Assembly: GCF_900108565.1 (NCBI RefSeq)
Contig: NZ_LT629971.1
Location: 992,001 to 1,056,000, forward strand
Direction: 5' to 3'
Source of the DNA: Mycolicibacterium rutilum
Lineage (GTDB): Bacteria > Actinomycetota > Actinomycetes > Mycobacteriales > Mycobacteriaceae
Length of the DNA stretch: 64,000 nt
Shown: in pieces, positions 24,532 through 33,143 of the stretch
Layout of the letters: each line of letters begins with the position of its first letter
Numbering within the stretch: the stretch's first letter is position 1
Notes under the pieces: model-generated
Databases searched by the model: none
Told to the model about the DNA's origin: nothing
The model's input: the letters and a program-made list of their open reading frames with translations, nothing else
Position numbers and translations under genes: made by a program

Positions 24532-25533
24532 CTAGCCACCGGGGCGGCTGCCGACCTCCAGACCCGCGATCTCGGATTCGCCGTCGAAGACCACCCGGCC
24601 GAAGTCCGTGACCCGGCAACGCAACCGGCCGGCGAGGTGCTCGTAGTCGCTGTCGATGTTGCGCCGCTCGGCCGGCAGCGGCACCGGCAGCGTGTGCGGG
24701 TCGAGATGCGTTCCGTCGCCGAACAATTCGACGTGGTACCGCAGCGACGTCGCCTGCACCCGCCATGTGTGCCGGCCGAGGTCGGAGCGCACCCACGCTG
24801 TCGGCGGCGTCATCCGCAGCACCTTGCGGCCCATCCGCACGACGACACCGCCCACGTCGCTCTTGAGCGGCCCGAGCGCGAGCAGACCACCCGAGAAAGC
24901 CACCGAGACGTCGGCGTCGCCGAAATCGTGCGCCTGTCCCCACCACCACCGCTCCGGAAAACCCGCGCCCCAGTTGCGTTCGGTGTAGAGCTTGGCGCCG
25001 TCGAAGGTCCAGCGTTCCCCGTCGGAATCGACTGTGCCGCTGACGGATCCACCCAACCGGTAAGGGTGCCAGTACTGGTTGAGGAACGGCACCGCCGACG
25101 CTATCCCGCCGCCGCCGAGCGCCTTGGGCCACCGCACCGGCGCGTCGAAGCGCATGTCGACGCACACGCCGGGCAGGTCGACGCGCAGCCGGTCATAGCT
25201 CGCGGAGAACTGCCCGTCGCCGGCATCGAGCCGAAACGGGTCCGCGGTGGCGCCGGCCGACGGCAGCGCCGCGCTGTAGACCCGGCCGCCCGGATGCAGC
25301 GCGACCGCGGTGGTCGCCCAGTCACCGTCGGGATGCTTGTTGACGCTGAACAACGCGATCACGGCGCGCCCCGACGCCGCGTCGGTGAACCGCCAGAACC
25401 AGCCTTCCATCTCGGTGCCGTGCGAGGTCAGCGGATCGCTGAACGGCAGGTCGGCGCCGCTGCGGCGGTACAGGTGGGCGAACGGGCCCGCGACGAGGCG
25501 GGTGGCGTCCCTGGTGGCGTCGAGTACGGTCAT
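24532..25533 (-). CDS. Tocopherol-cyclase-like protein
   Basis: A 333-residue protein. It has features of the tocopherol cyclase family: EMEGWFWRFTD early on, YWHPYRLGGSVSGTV in the middle, and FDGAKLYTERNWGAGFPERW followed by WWGQAHDF. Plant and cyanobacterial members close the chromanol ring of vitamin E; mycobacteria do not make tocopherols, so the real substrate is unknown and may be a prenylquinone or other lipid (inference). The start is ATG 25533; a TTG at 25566 is less likely. Confidence 0.75.
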   Translation of the reverse strand: MTVLDATRDATRLVAGPFAHLYRRSGADLPFSDPLTSHGTEMEGWFWRFTDAASGRAVIALFSVNKHPDGDWATTAVALHPGGRVYSAALPSAGATADPFRLDAGDGQFSASYDRLRVDLPGVCVDMRFDAPVRWPKALGGGGIASAVPFLNQYWHPYRLGGSVSGTVDSDGERWTFDGAKLYTERNWGAGFPERWWWGQAHDFGDADVSVAFSGGLLALGPLKSDVGGVVVRMGRKVLRMTPPTAWVRSDLGRHTWRVQATSLRYHVELFGDGTHLDPHTLPVPLPAERRNIDSDYEHLAGRLRCRVTDFGRVVFDGESEIAGLEVGSRPGG

Positions 25534-25572
25534 GCCCGCTGCGTTGACGGTTCTCGCCGCAGGCAAACCCGG

Positions 25573-26382
25573 CTAGGCGGGCGGGTCCAGCCGCACGCGG
25601 TACATCGACGGCCAGTACTTGCCGGTCAGCAGGTACTCGTCGCCGTCGATGTGGGCGATGCCGTTGAGCACCCGTTCGCGGCTGCCGTCCTGGCCGGGCC
25701 ACAGCCCGGTCGCGTCGACGACCGTGTTGACGACGCCGTTCTGCGGGTCGATCCGCACGATGGTGTCGGTCTGCCAGATGTTCGCCCACACCTGCCCGTC
25801 GACGCATTCGAGTTCGTTGAGCTGGGTCACCGGTTGCCCGTCGCGGGTGACGGCGACGGACCCGGTCTCGGTGAACGTCGCCGGGTCGTGAAAGCGCAGC
25901 CGGTCGGTCCCGTCGCTGCGGATCAGCCGGTCGCCGTCGCGGCACAGGCCCCAACCTTCGCCGTCGACCGGCACCTCGCGCACGGGTGTGAGGGTGTTCT
26001 TGTCCCATTCCACGGCGACGCCGTTGCGCCAGGTCAGCTCCCAGAGGTGGTCGTCGACGACGGTGATGCCCTCGCCGTAGTAGTTGTGCGGCGCAGGCGC
26101 GGACCGGCGGACCGCCCCGGTGGCCGGGTCGAGTTCGCGGACCTGCGACTTGCCCGCGATGCCGGTGCCCTCATAGAGCGTCGGCCCGTCGAACTCCAGG
26201 CCCTGGGTCCACGCGGTCGGGTCGTGCGGCATCTCCGCGAGCACGACGGGTTTGATCACCGGGGCCGGGCCGTCGGGAGTGCCGGTCTGACTGTGCGAGG
26301 CCGGTGGTGATCCGCCGCAGGCCACGGCGGCGACCACGACGAGTGCGCCGAGCCAGACGACGGCGCGTCGTGATGCGTGCAT
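25573..26382 (-). CDS. Glutaminyl-peptide cyclotransferase, lipoprotein
   Basis: A 269-residue protein. The lipobox-like VVAAVACGG puts the acylated cysteine at about residue 22. The rest is the five-bladed beta-propeller of plant/bacterial-type glutaminyl cyclase: MPHDPTAWTQGLEFDGPTLYEGTG, the glutamate-containing LNELECVDGQVWANIW, and LNGIAHIDGDEYLLTGKYWP near the end. It converts N-terminal glutamine to pyroglutamate in exported proteins. It is 39 bp upstream of the tocopherol-cyclase-like gene on the same strand. Confidence 0.87.
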   Translation of the reverse strand: MHASRRAVVWLGALVVVAAVACGGSPPASHSQTGTPDGPAPVIKPVVLAEMPHDPTAWTQGLEFDGPTLYEGTGIAGKSQVRELDPATGAVRRSAPAPHNYYGEGITVVDDHLWELTWRNGVAVEWDKNTLTPVREVPVDGEGWGLCRDGDRLIRSDGTDRLRFHDPATFTETGSVAVTRDGQPVTQLNELECVDGQVWANIWQTDTIVRIDPQNGVVNTVVDATGLWPGQDGSRERVLNGIAHIDGDEYLLTGKYWPSMYRVRLDPPA

Positions 26383-26436
26383 AGCGCTATGCCTACCGGA
26401 TGCGGTGGCTGTCGCGCGTGATTGCCGCGGAAGTGG

Positions 26437-27249
26437 CTAGCCGTCCAGCCCGGCCCGCAGCTGAGCGAGGGTCCTGGCCAGCAGCCGCGACACGTGCATC
26501 TGCGAGATGCCGAGCTGCTGGGCGATCTGCGTCTGGGTCTGCGACCCGAAGAACCGCATGGTGAGGATCTCGCGTTCGCGGGCGGGCAGCCCGGCGACCA
26601 GCGGGCGCAGCGCCTCGCGGAACTCGACCGCTTCGAGGTCGGTGTCGTGATCACCGATGAGGTCGACGACGGCGGTCGCGTCGTCCGACGAGTTCGACAC
26701 CGGCGCGTCCAACGACCGCGTCTGGTAGCACTGCGCGGCGATCAGCGACTCGACGATCTCCTCGCGCGCGACGCCGAGTTCGTCGGCCAGCTCGGTCGCG
26801 GTCGGCGCGCGCCCCAGCCGCTGGCTGAGTTCGGCCGTCGCCGCCGTCACCTGCGCGCGCGACTCCTTGAGCCGGCGGGGCACGTGCACCGCCCACCCGT
26901 TGTCGCGGAAGTAGCGCTTCACCTCGCCCATGATCGTCGGCACAGCAAAGGCCAGAAAGTCGTTGCCCGACGCCGGGTCGAACCGTTCGACCGCGTTGAG
27001 CAGCCCGAGCCGCGCGGTCTGCACCAGATCGTCGCGCGGTTCCCCCCGCCCGTCGTAGCGCCGGGCGACGTGCTCGGCCAGCGGCAGGCACCGGCGGATG
27101 ATCTGCTCGCGCAGTCTGTCTCGCTCGCGGCCCGTCGGCAGGCCCGCCAGCGTCTGTAGCAGTTCGGGCACGTCGGCGTAATCACGGTGGCCGCGTGCCG
27201 CACCCACCCCGCCGTTCGCCGTACGATCCAGCGTCGCCGTCATGCGCAC
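26437..27249 (-). CDS. SigB/SigF/SigG-type alternative sigma factor
   Basis: A 270-residue protein. Regions 2.1-2.4 read DLVQTARLGLLNAVERFDPA and FLAFAVPTIMGEVKRYFRD; region 3 VTAATAELSQRLGRAPTA; region 4 LPAREREILTMRFFGSQTQT with the HTH IAQQLGISQMHVSRLL. This is the stress/sporulation sigma class released by RsbW-type anti-sigma factors. No anti-sigma gene is adjacent, so this is an orphan paralogue that may be controlled by the partner-switching module at 1-5 kb. The start is GTG 27249 or ATG 27243. No SigF-consensus promoter is seen upstream. Confidence 0.9.
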   Translation of the reverse strand: MRMTATLDRTANGGVGAARGHRDYADVPELLQTLAGLPTGRERDRLREQIIRRCLPLAEHVARRYDGRGEPRDDLVQTARLGLLNAVERFDPASGNDFLAFAVPTIMGEVKRYFRDNGWAVHVPRRLKESRAQVTAATAELSQRLGRAPTATELADELGVAREEIVESLIAAQCYQTRSLDAPVSNSSDDATAVVDLIGDHDTDLEAVEFREALRPLVAGLPAREREILTMRFFGSQTQTQIAQQLGISQMHVSRLLARTLAQLRAGLDG

Positions 27250-27351
27250 GGCGTACCCGGAACACCACCGACGCTAATGCCGGTATCGGCAAAGTCTTCG
27301 CGGATCGGACCATTCGGCGCGGACCTTTTCGCGATATGGCCGTCCCGGTAC

Positions 27352-30300
27352 TCAGGGGGTGACCGCGTCGATCGCGCGGTAGATCCGTTGTTCGCTGACC
27401 GGGCGCGGAGTGCCGAGCTGTTGCGCCCACAGGCTGACCCGCAGCTCCTCGATCTGGCGCGCGATGTCGCGGACGTCGGGGGCCGCGGCCCGGGCCGGGG
27501 TGAGGGCGCGCACCAGGTCGGCGTAGGCGTCCTCGACCGCGTGCACCCGATCCATGCGCTCGCGGTCGGCGCCCAGCCCCTGCGGCAGCCGCTGGAGCCG
27601 CCTGCCGATGGCGATCAGGTAGCGGGTGAGATCGGCGAGGTGCGCGACGCCGGTGGCGGTGACGAAGCCGGCGGGCAACAGCCGGCCGAGCTGCGCGCGG
27701 ATGTCGGCGACCGCGTCGGCCTGCGCGGCCGACGGCTGGGCAGGCAGGGCGACCTGCGCGTCGGTCGCCGCGGCGAGCACCTTCTCCACCCGTGCCAGTA
27801 CGCCGGAAGTGGTCTGCGTCAGTTCGGCGGCGACGCGGTCGCGCAGCGCGGTGAACTCGTCGCGGGTCCACACCGGCTTCGGTGCCAGCATGTCGGTCGC
27901 GGCGTCCGCGCAGTCCTCGATCAGCGCCTGCAGCGATCCGTCCGGGTTGTTGGCCAGCACCAGGCGCGCGCGTGTCTGCAGTTGCCGCTCAACGACTTTC
28001 ACCGGCGACGGTGCCGACAGCCGCAGCAGCCGGCGCGTGCCGCGGGCCGTCGCGGCGGCCTGTTCGGCGGCCGTCGGGAACACGTGCACGTCGACCGCGG
28101 AGCCGGCGTCGACCAGCGCCGGATATCCGCGCACGGTGTGCCCGCCGACCGCGCGCTCCACGGTGCGCGGCAGGGTGAAGAGGTCGTCGGGCCACCCGCG
28201 CAACCCGGTCCGGTCCAGTTCTCCGGCGACGGCGTCGGCGACGGCGCGGCGCACGGGCGCCGCGAGGTCGTGCTGCAGGGTCTCGAGGTCCTTGCCGCGC
28301 GCGATCTCGGTGCCGTCGGTGTTCTCGACGGCGAACGTGACCCGCAGGTGTGCCGGCAGCTTGTCCAGGTCGAACGCGTCGATCGGTACCAATATCCCGT
28401 TGCGCCGGTGTAATTCGCGCTGCACCGCCTCCAGCAACGGCGCGTCGCCGGGGGTGATCGCGGCGAGTACCGCCCGCGCGGTGTCCGGCGCGGGCACGAA
28501 GTTGCGCCGCAGCTCCTTGGGCAGCGACTTGATCAGCGCGGTGACCAGTTCCTCACGCAGTGCCGGGACCTGCCAGGCGAACTCGTCGCCGCCGAGCCGG
28601 GCCAGCACCTCGACCGGCACGTGCACGGTGACACCGTCGTCCTCGGCGCCGGGCTCGAACCGGTAGCTCAGCGGAAGCGACAAATCCCCCGCCTGCCAGG
28701 CGTCGGGTTGCCCGTCGGCGCCGTCGTCGGCGCGCAGCAGGTCGTCGCGGGTGAACGTCAGCAGCTCCGGCGTGCGGTGCCGCTGCTTCTTCCACCACGC
28801 GTCGAAGTGCCGCGCGGACACCACCTCGGCGGGCACCCGCGCGTCGTAGAAGGCGAAGATCTCGTCGTCGCCGACCAGCAGGTCGCGTCGGCGCGCCTTC
28901 TCCTCGAGCTCCTCCAGTTCTGTTCGTAGCCGGGCGTTGTCGCGGAAGAAGTGGTGCCGGGTCTGCCAGTCGCCCTCGACCAGCGCGTGTCGGATGAACA
29001 GCTCCCGCGACACCTCGGGGTCGACCTGCGCGTATCCGACGCGGCGGCGCGGCACCAGCGGCAGCCCGTAGAGCGTGACCCGCTCGTAGGCCATCACCGC
29101 CCCGCGTTGCGCATCCCAGTGCGGCTCGCTGTACGTGCGCTGCACGACTTCGCCCGCGATGCGCTCGACGATCTCGGGCCGGATCCGCGCCGCGGTCCGC
29201 CCGTACAGCCGGCTGGTCTCGACGAGGTCGGCCACCACGATCCAGCGCGGCGGGCGCTTGGTCAGCACCGAACCGGGCGCCAGCACGAATTTCGAGTTGC
29301 GGGCGCCCTGGAATTCGCGGGACTCGCCCTCGCGCAGCCCGATGTGCGACAGCAGCCCGGCCAGCAGCGCGGCGTGCACACTGTCCGGGTCGGCGTGCTC
29401 GTGCGGATCGCCGGACTCCCGGATCCCGAGGTCCCTGGCGATACTGCGCAGCTGCCCGGTGAGGTCCTGCCATTCGCGGATCCGCAGATAGTGCAGGAAC
29501 TCGTCGCGGCACATCCGTCGAAAAGCGTTGCCGGACAACTCCGCTCGCTGCTCGCGCAGATAGCGCCACAGGTTGAGGTAGGAGATGAAGTCGGAGTGCT
29601 CGTCGGCGAACCGGGCGTGCTTCTGCCGGGCTGCCTCTTCGCGGTCGACGGGCCGCTCGCGCGGGTCGGGGATCGACAGCGCGGCAGCCAGCACGAGGAT
29701 CTCGCGCACGCACCCTTCGGCGTCGGCCTGCAGGATCATGCGGCCCAGTCGCGGGTCGACCGGCAGCTGGGCCAGCCGGCGCCCCACCGCGGTGATGGCG
29801 CCCTGGGCGTCGAACGCCCCGAGCTCCTGCAGCAGCTGCACACCGTCGCGGATGCTGCGGCGCTCCGGCGGGTCGAGGAACGGAAAGGTCTCGATCTCAC
29901 CGAGATTGAGCGCCGCCATCTGCAGGATCACCGCGGCGAGGTTGGTGCGCAGGATCTCCGGGTCGGTGTAGCGCGGCCGCGCCGCGAAGTCCTCTTCGGA
30001 GTACAGCCGGATGCACACGCCGGGCGCCGTGCGGCCGGACCGGCCGGCCCGCTGCGCGGCCGACGCCTGCGAGATCGGCTCGATCGGCAGCCGCTGCACC
30101 TTGGTCCGGCGGCTGTAGCGCGAGATGCGGGCGGTGCCGGGATCGACGACGTAGCGGATCCCGGGCACCGTCAGCGACGTCTCGGCGACGTTGGTGGCCA
30201 ACACGATTCGGCGACGCGCCCGGCTGGGCGTGAACACCCGCTGCTGTTCGGCGGTCGGCAGCCGGGCGTACAGCGGCAGCACCTCGGTGCCGGCGTCGAC

Positions 30301-31260
30301 CAGCCCGCTCAACGCCTGTGCGGTGTCGCGGATCTCGCGCTCGCCCGACAGGAACACCAGCACGTCGCCGGGCGGTTCGGCTTCGAGTTCGCCGATCGCG
30401 TCGATGATCGCCTCGGTCTGGTCGCGCATCTCGGTGCGTACCACGTCATGGTCGGGGTCGTCGGGGTCGTCGGCCTCGGCGCTACGCACCTCGACTTCCA
30501 GCGGCCGATAACGGATCTCGACGGGGTAGGTGCGGCCCGACACTTCGACGATCGGGGCACCACCGAAATGCTCAGCGAACCGCCCCGGCTCGATCGTCGC
30601 GGACGTCACGATCACCTTGAGATCCGGCCGTCGGGGCAGCAACTCGCGCAGGTACCCGAGCAGGAAGTCGACGTTGAGGCTGCGCTCGTGGGCCTCGTCG
30701 ATGATCAGCGTGTCGTAGCGCAGCAGTCGGCGGTCCCGCTGGATCTCGGCGAGCAGGATGCCGTCGGTCATCAGCTTGACCAGCGTGCGGTCGCTGACCT
30801 GATCAGTGAATCGCACTGTGTAGCCGATGGTTTCGCCCAGCGGGCTGCCCAGCTCGTCGGCGATGCGCTGCGCGACAGTGCGCGCGGCCAGCCGGCGCGG
30901 CTGGGTGTGGCCGATCGTGCCGCGCACCCCGCGGCCGAGTTCGAGGCAGATCTTGGGCAGCTGGGTGGTCTTGCCGGAGCCGGTCTCGCCCGCGACGATG
31001 ACGACCTGGTGCGCCCGGATCGCCGCGGCGATCTCGTCACGACGCTCGCTGACCGGCAGGTCGGGGTAGGTGATCTGCGGGACGGCGGCTGCCCTGGTCG
31101 CCACCAGCCCCTGCGCGGCGGCGATCTGCTCGCCGAGCGCGGCCACCTTGTCGGGACTCGCGCCGCGCAGTTGGCGCAGGCGCCGACCGAACCGGGCCGC
31201 GTCGCGGAGCGTCAGGTCGTCGAGGCGGCTGCGGAGCTCGGCGACGGACGGGTCGGACAC
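27352..31260 (-). CDS. hrpA: ATP-dependent RNA helicase HrpA (DEAH-box)
   Basis: A 1302-residue protein of the full HrpA length. Walker A GETGSGKTTQ is at 91-100, the DEAH box IIDEAHERS at about 187-194, SATIE at about 220, and QRAGRSGR marks motif VI. HA2, OB-fold and the long DUF3418 C-terminal region follow. HrpA unwinds RNA and resolves stalled ribosomes. The GTG at 31260 follows a TATCCT -10 element by 7 bp, suggesting a leaderless mRNA. It is the largest gene in the window. Confidence 0.95.
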   Translation of the reverse strand: MSDPSVAELRSRLDDLTLRDAARFGRRLRQLRGASPDKVAALGEQIAAAQGLVATRAAAVPQITYPDLPVSERRDEIAAAIRAHQVVIVAGETGSGKTTQLPKICLELGRGVRGTIGHTQPRRLAARTVAQRIADELGSPLGETIGYTVRFTDQVSDRTLVKLMTDGILLAEIQRDRRLLRYDTLIIDEAHERSLNVDFLLGYLRELLPRRPDLKVIVTSATIEPGRFAEHFGGAPIVEVSGRTYPVEIRYRPLEVEVRSAEADDPDDPDHDVVRTEMRDQTEAIIDAIGELEAEPPGDVLVFLSGEREIRDTAQALSGLVDAGTEVLPLYARLPTAEQQRVFTPSRARRRIVLATNVAETSLTVPGIRYVVDPGTARISRYSRRTKVQRLPIEPISQASAAQRAGRSGRTAPGVCIRLYSEEDFAARPRYTDPEILRTNLAAVILQMAALNLGEIETFPFLDPPERRSIRDGVQLLQELGAFDAQGAITAVGRRLAQLPVDPRLGRMILQADAEGCVREILVLAAALSIPDPRERPVDREEAARQKHARFADEHSDFISYLNLWRYLREQRAELSGNAFRRMCRDEFLHYLRIREWQDLTGQLRSIARDLGIRESGDPHEHADPDSVHAALLAGLLSHIGLREGESREFQGARNSKFVLAPGSVLTKRPPRWIVVADLVETSRLYGRTAARIRPEIVERIAGEVVQRTYSEPHWDAQRGAVMAYERVTLYGLPLVPRRRVGYAQVDPEVSRELFIRHALVEGDWQTRHHFFRDNARLRTELEELEEKARRRDLLVGDDEIFAFYDARVPAEVVSARHFDAWWKKQRHRTPELLTFTRDDLLRADDGADGQPDAWQAGDLSLPLSYRFEPGAEDDGVTVHVPVEVLARLGGDEFAWQVPALREELVTALIKSLPKELRRNFVPAPDTARAVLAAITPGDAPLLEAVQRELHRRNGILVPIDAFDLDKLPAHLRVTFAVENTDGTEIARGKDLETLQHDLAAPVRRAVADAVAGELDRTGLRGWPDDLFTLPRTVERAVGGHTVRGYPALVDAGSAVDVHVFPTAAEQAAATARGTRRLLRLSAPSPVKVVERQLQTRARLVLANNPDGSLQALIEDCADAATDMLAPKPVWTRDEFTALRDRVAAELTQTTSGVLARVEKVLAAATDAQVALPAQPSAAQADAVADIRAQLGRLLPAGFVTATGVAHLADLTRYLIAIGRRLQRLPQGLGADRERMDRVHAVEDAYADLVRALTPARAAAPDVRDIARQIEELRVSLWAQQLGTPRPVSEQRIYRAIDAVTP

Positions 31261-31282
31261 CGGTGCCAGGATAGGCGGCCGG

Positions 31283-32185
31283 TCACGGGGCCTGCAGGTC
31301 AGCGTCGGCCGACGAGACTTCGGGCGGCGAGGCGTCGGCTGCGGTGCCGGTCCAATTCGCCAGCAGCCGCAGCGCGGTCTCCGACGGTGAGCCCGCCTCG
31401 GCGGTGTAGATGCACAACGTCTGGTCGGCGTCGCCGAGGACCGCGACGCTCTCGTAGTTGACCGTCACCTCCCCGACCAGCGGGTGGCGATAGCGCTTGA
31501 CGCCGTGAGTGCGTTCCCGCACGTTGTGGTCGGCCCACCACCGCCGGAACTCGTCACTCTTGACGGCCAGTTCGCCGACGAGCTCGGTCAGCAGCGGATC
31601 GTCGGGATGCCTGCCTGCGTCGAGGCGCAGGATCGCGACGTTGTCGCGGGCCACGTCCTCCCAGTCGGCGTAGAGCTCGCGGGCCGACTCGTCGAGGAAG
31701 GTGAAGCGCAACAGGTTCCGCTCGCGCGGCGGCAACACCTCGAAGTCCCCGATGAGCGCACGCGCCAACCGGTTCGCGGCCAGCATGTCCATCCGCCTGC
31801 CGAACACGAACGCCGGTGCCACGTCATCGAGCGTCTCCAGCACCCGGCGCACCCCCGGACGCACCCGCTGCACCGGCGCGGGCGCGCGGCGCTTGGTGCG
31901 CCGGTTGTTGGCGCGGGCGATCTCGAACAGATACGACCGCTCGACGTCGTCGAGCCGCAACGCCCGCGCGACCGCGTCGAGCACCTCGTCGGAGACGTTG
32001 AGGTGCCTGCCCTGCTCGAGCCGGCTGTAGTAGTCGACGCTCACGCCGGCGAGCTGGGCGACCTCTTCCCTGCGCAGCCCGGGCACCCGCCGGACCCAAC
32101 CGGTGCCGCCGATCTCGACGTCCTCGACGCGCAGCCGCGCCCGCCGTGTCCGCAGGAACTCCTTGAGCTCGGCGTTGTGGTCCAT
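31283..32185 (-). CDS. HTH (XRE) regulator with MmyB-like ligand-binding domain
   Basis: A 300-residue protein. The N-terminal HTH is RVPGLRREEVAQLAGVSVDYYSRLEQGRH (DNA-binding helices about 33-60). The C-terminal part is the MmyB/MltR-type ligand domain (FVFGRRMDMLAANRLARAL, then LRFTFLDESARELY and HPLVGEVTVNYESVAV). In actinobacteria such regulators often sit divergent to an SDR gene that they control, as here. Start ATG 32185. The ligand is unknown. Confidence 0.88.
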   Translation of the reverse strand: MDHNAELKEFLRTRRARLRVEDVEIGGTGWVRRVPGLRREEVAQLAGVSVDYYSRLEQGRHLNVSDEVLDAVARALRLDDVERSYLFEIARANNRRTKRRAPAPVQRVRPGVRRVLETLDDVAPAFVFGRRMDMLAANRLARALIGDFEVLPPRERNLLRFTFLDESARELYADWEDVARDNVAILRLDAGRHPDDPLLTELVGELAVKSDEFRRWWADHNVRERTHGVKRYRHPLVGEVTVNYESVAVLGDADQTLCIYTAEAGSPSETALRLLANWTGTAADASPPEVSSADADLQAP

Positions 32186-32232
32186 GCGTTTCAGTGTGCG
32201 GCCATCCGGACGCGCGCACCGCCCCAAACGTG

Positions 32233-32260
32233 GGTCTGCCAGACCTAGGTGGGGCAGACC
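32233..32260. promoter_or_regulatory. Probable operator between HTH regulator and SDR gene
   Basis: GGTCTGCC (32233-32240) and GGCAGACC (32253-32260) form a perfect inverted repeat with 12 bp spacing; a third half-site AGACC and its mirror AGGT lie in the spacer. It is placed 48 bp from the regulator start and about 104 bp from the SDR start. Confidence 0.55.
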
Positions 32261-32363
32261 AAGGCCGAGCGGGGCGCGCTATGACCGCCGCAACGGGCCC
32301 CGCGCGCTGTTGTCTCGGATACGCGGCACCACCGCCGCGGCGCAACAACGAAGGAGAATCCTC

Positions 32364-33143
32364 ATGACAAGCTCGATCAGAAACGCAGCCCCGCTGGCCG
32401 GACGTGTCGCCGTGGTGACCGGCGCCTCCAGCGGCATCGGCGCCGCCACCGCCAAGCGGCTCGCCGCCTCTGGCGCCAAGGTCGCGGTGCTCGCCCGCCG
32501 CGCCGACCGCCTCGATGACCTGGTCGACGAGATCCGGCGAGATGGCGGCACCGCGCTGGCGCTGGCCGTCGACGTGACCGACGCCGCCGCCGTGCACGCC
32601 GCCGCGGAGCGGGTGGCCGAGGAGTTGGGCACCGTGGACGTGCTGTTCAACAACGCCGGCGTGATGTTGCCCGGGCCCGTCGACGACGTGCCCGCCGACC
32701 AGTGGCAGCAGCAGATCGACCTGAACATCACCGGTCTGATGACCACGATCGGGGCGTTCGTGCCGCAACTGGTCAAGTCGGCCGCCGACAAGGGCGTCGC
32801 CGATCTGGTCAACACGTCGTCGATCGCCGCGCAGAACATCTTCCCGAACTTCGCGGTGTACTCCGGGACCAAGGCGTTCGTCACCCACATGTCGCGCACG
32901 CTGCGCGCCGAACTCGGCGCCAAGGACGTGCGGGTCTCGGCCATCGAGCCGGGGATCGTCGAGACCGAGCTGCAGGGCCACGTCACCGACGCCGGCGTGC
33001 AGGAATGGCTCGACGGCACCCGCGCCCAGATGGACTGGCTGGCCCCTGCCGATGTCGCCGAGGCGGTCAACTTCCTGGTGTCTCAGCCGGCGCGGGTGAA
33101 CCTGCAGCAGCTGACGATCATGCCGACCCGTCAGGCGTCGTGA
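32364..33143 (+). CDS. SDR-family NAD(P)-dependent oxidoreductase
   Basis: A 259-residue classical short-chain dehydrogenase: TGASSGIG cofactor motif at 19-26, NNAG structural motif, and the catalytic Ser-Tyr-Lys set in NTSSIAAQ and YSGTKAF. The substrate is unknown. The start ATG 32364 follows AAGGAGAA. It is divergent from its likely regulator. Its last 26 bp overlap the 3' end of the FUSC gene on the opposite strand. Confidence 0.88.
   Translation: MTSSIRNAAPLAGRVAVVTGASSGIGAATAKRLAASGAKVAVLARRADRLDDLVDEIRRDGGTALALAVDVTDAAAVHAAAERVAEELGTVDVLFNNAGVMLPGPVDDVPADQWQQQIDLNITGLMTTIGAFVPQLVKSAADKGVADLVNTSSIAAQNIFPNFAVYSGTKAFVTHMSRTLRAELGAKDVRVSAIEPGIVETELQGHVTDAGVQEWLDGTRAQMDWLAPADVAEAVNFLVSQPARVNLQQLTIMPTRQAS

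Noticed and set aside
27250..27351. SigF-type autoregulatory promoter upstream of the orphan sigma gene (GGGTAC present)
   Set aside because: No GTTT-like -35 at 15-17 bp; the GGGTAC alone is not informative in high-GC DNA.
28951..31461. An 836-codon plus-strand frame antisense to hrpA
   Set aside because: Low-complexity Arg/Gly/Val/Asp sequence with no domain; it is the complement of conserved HrpA helicase motifs.
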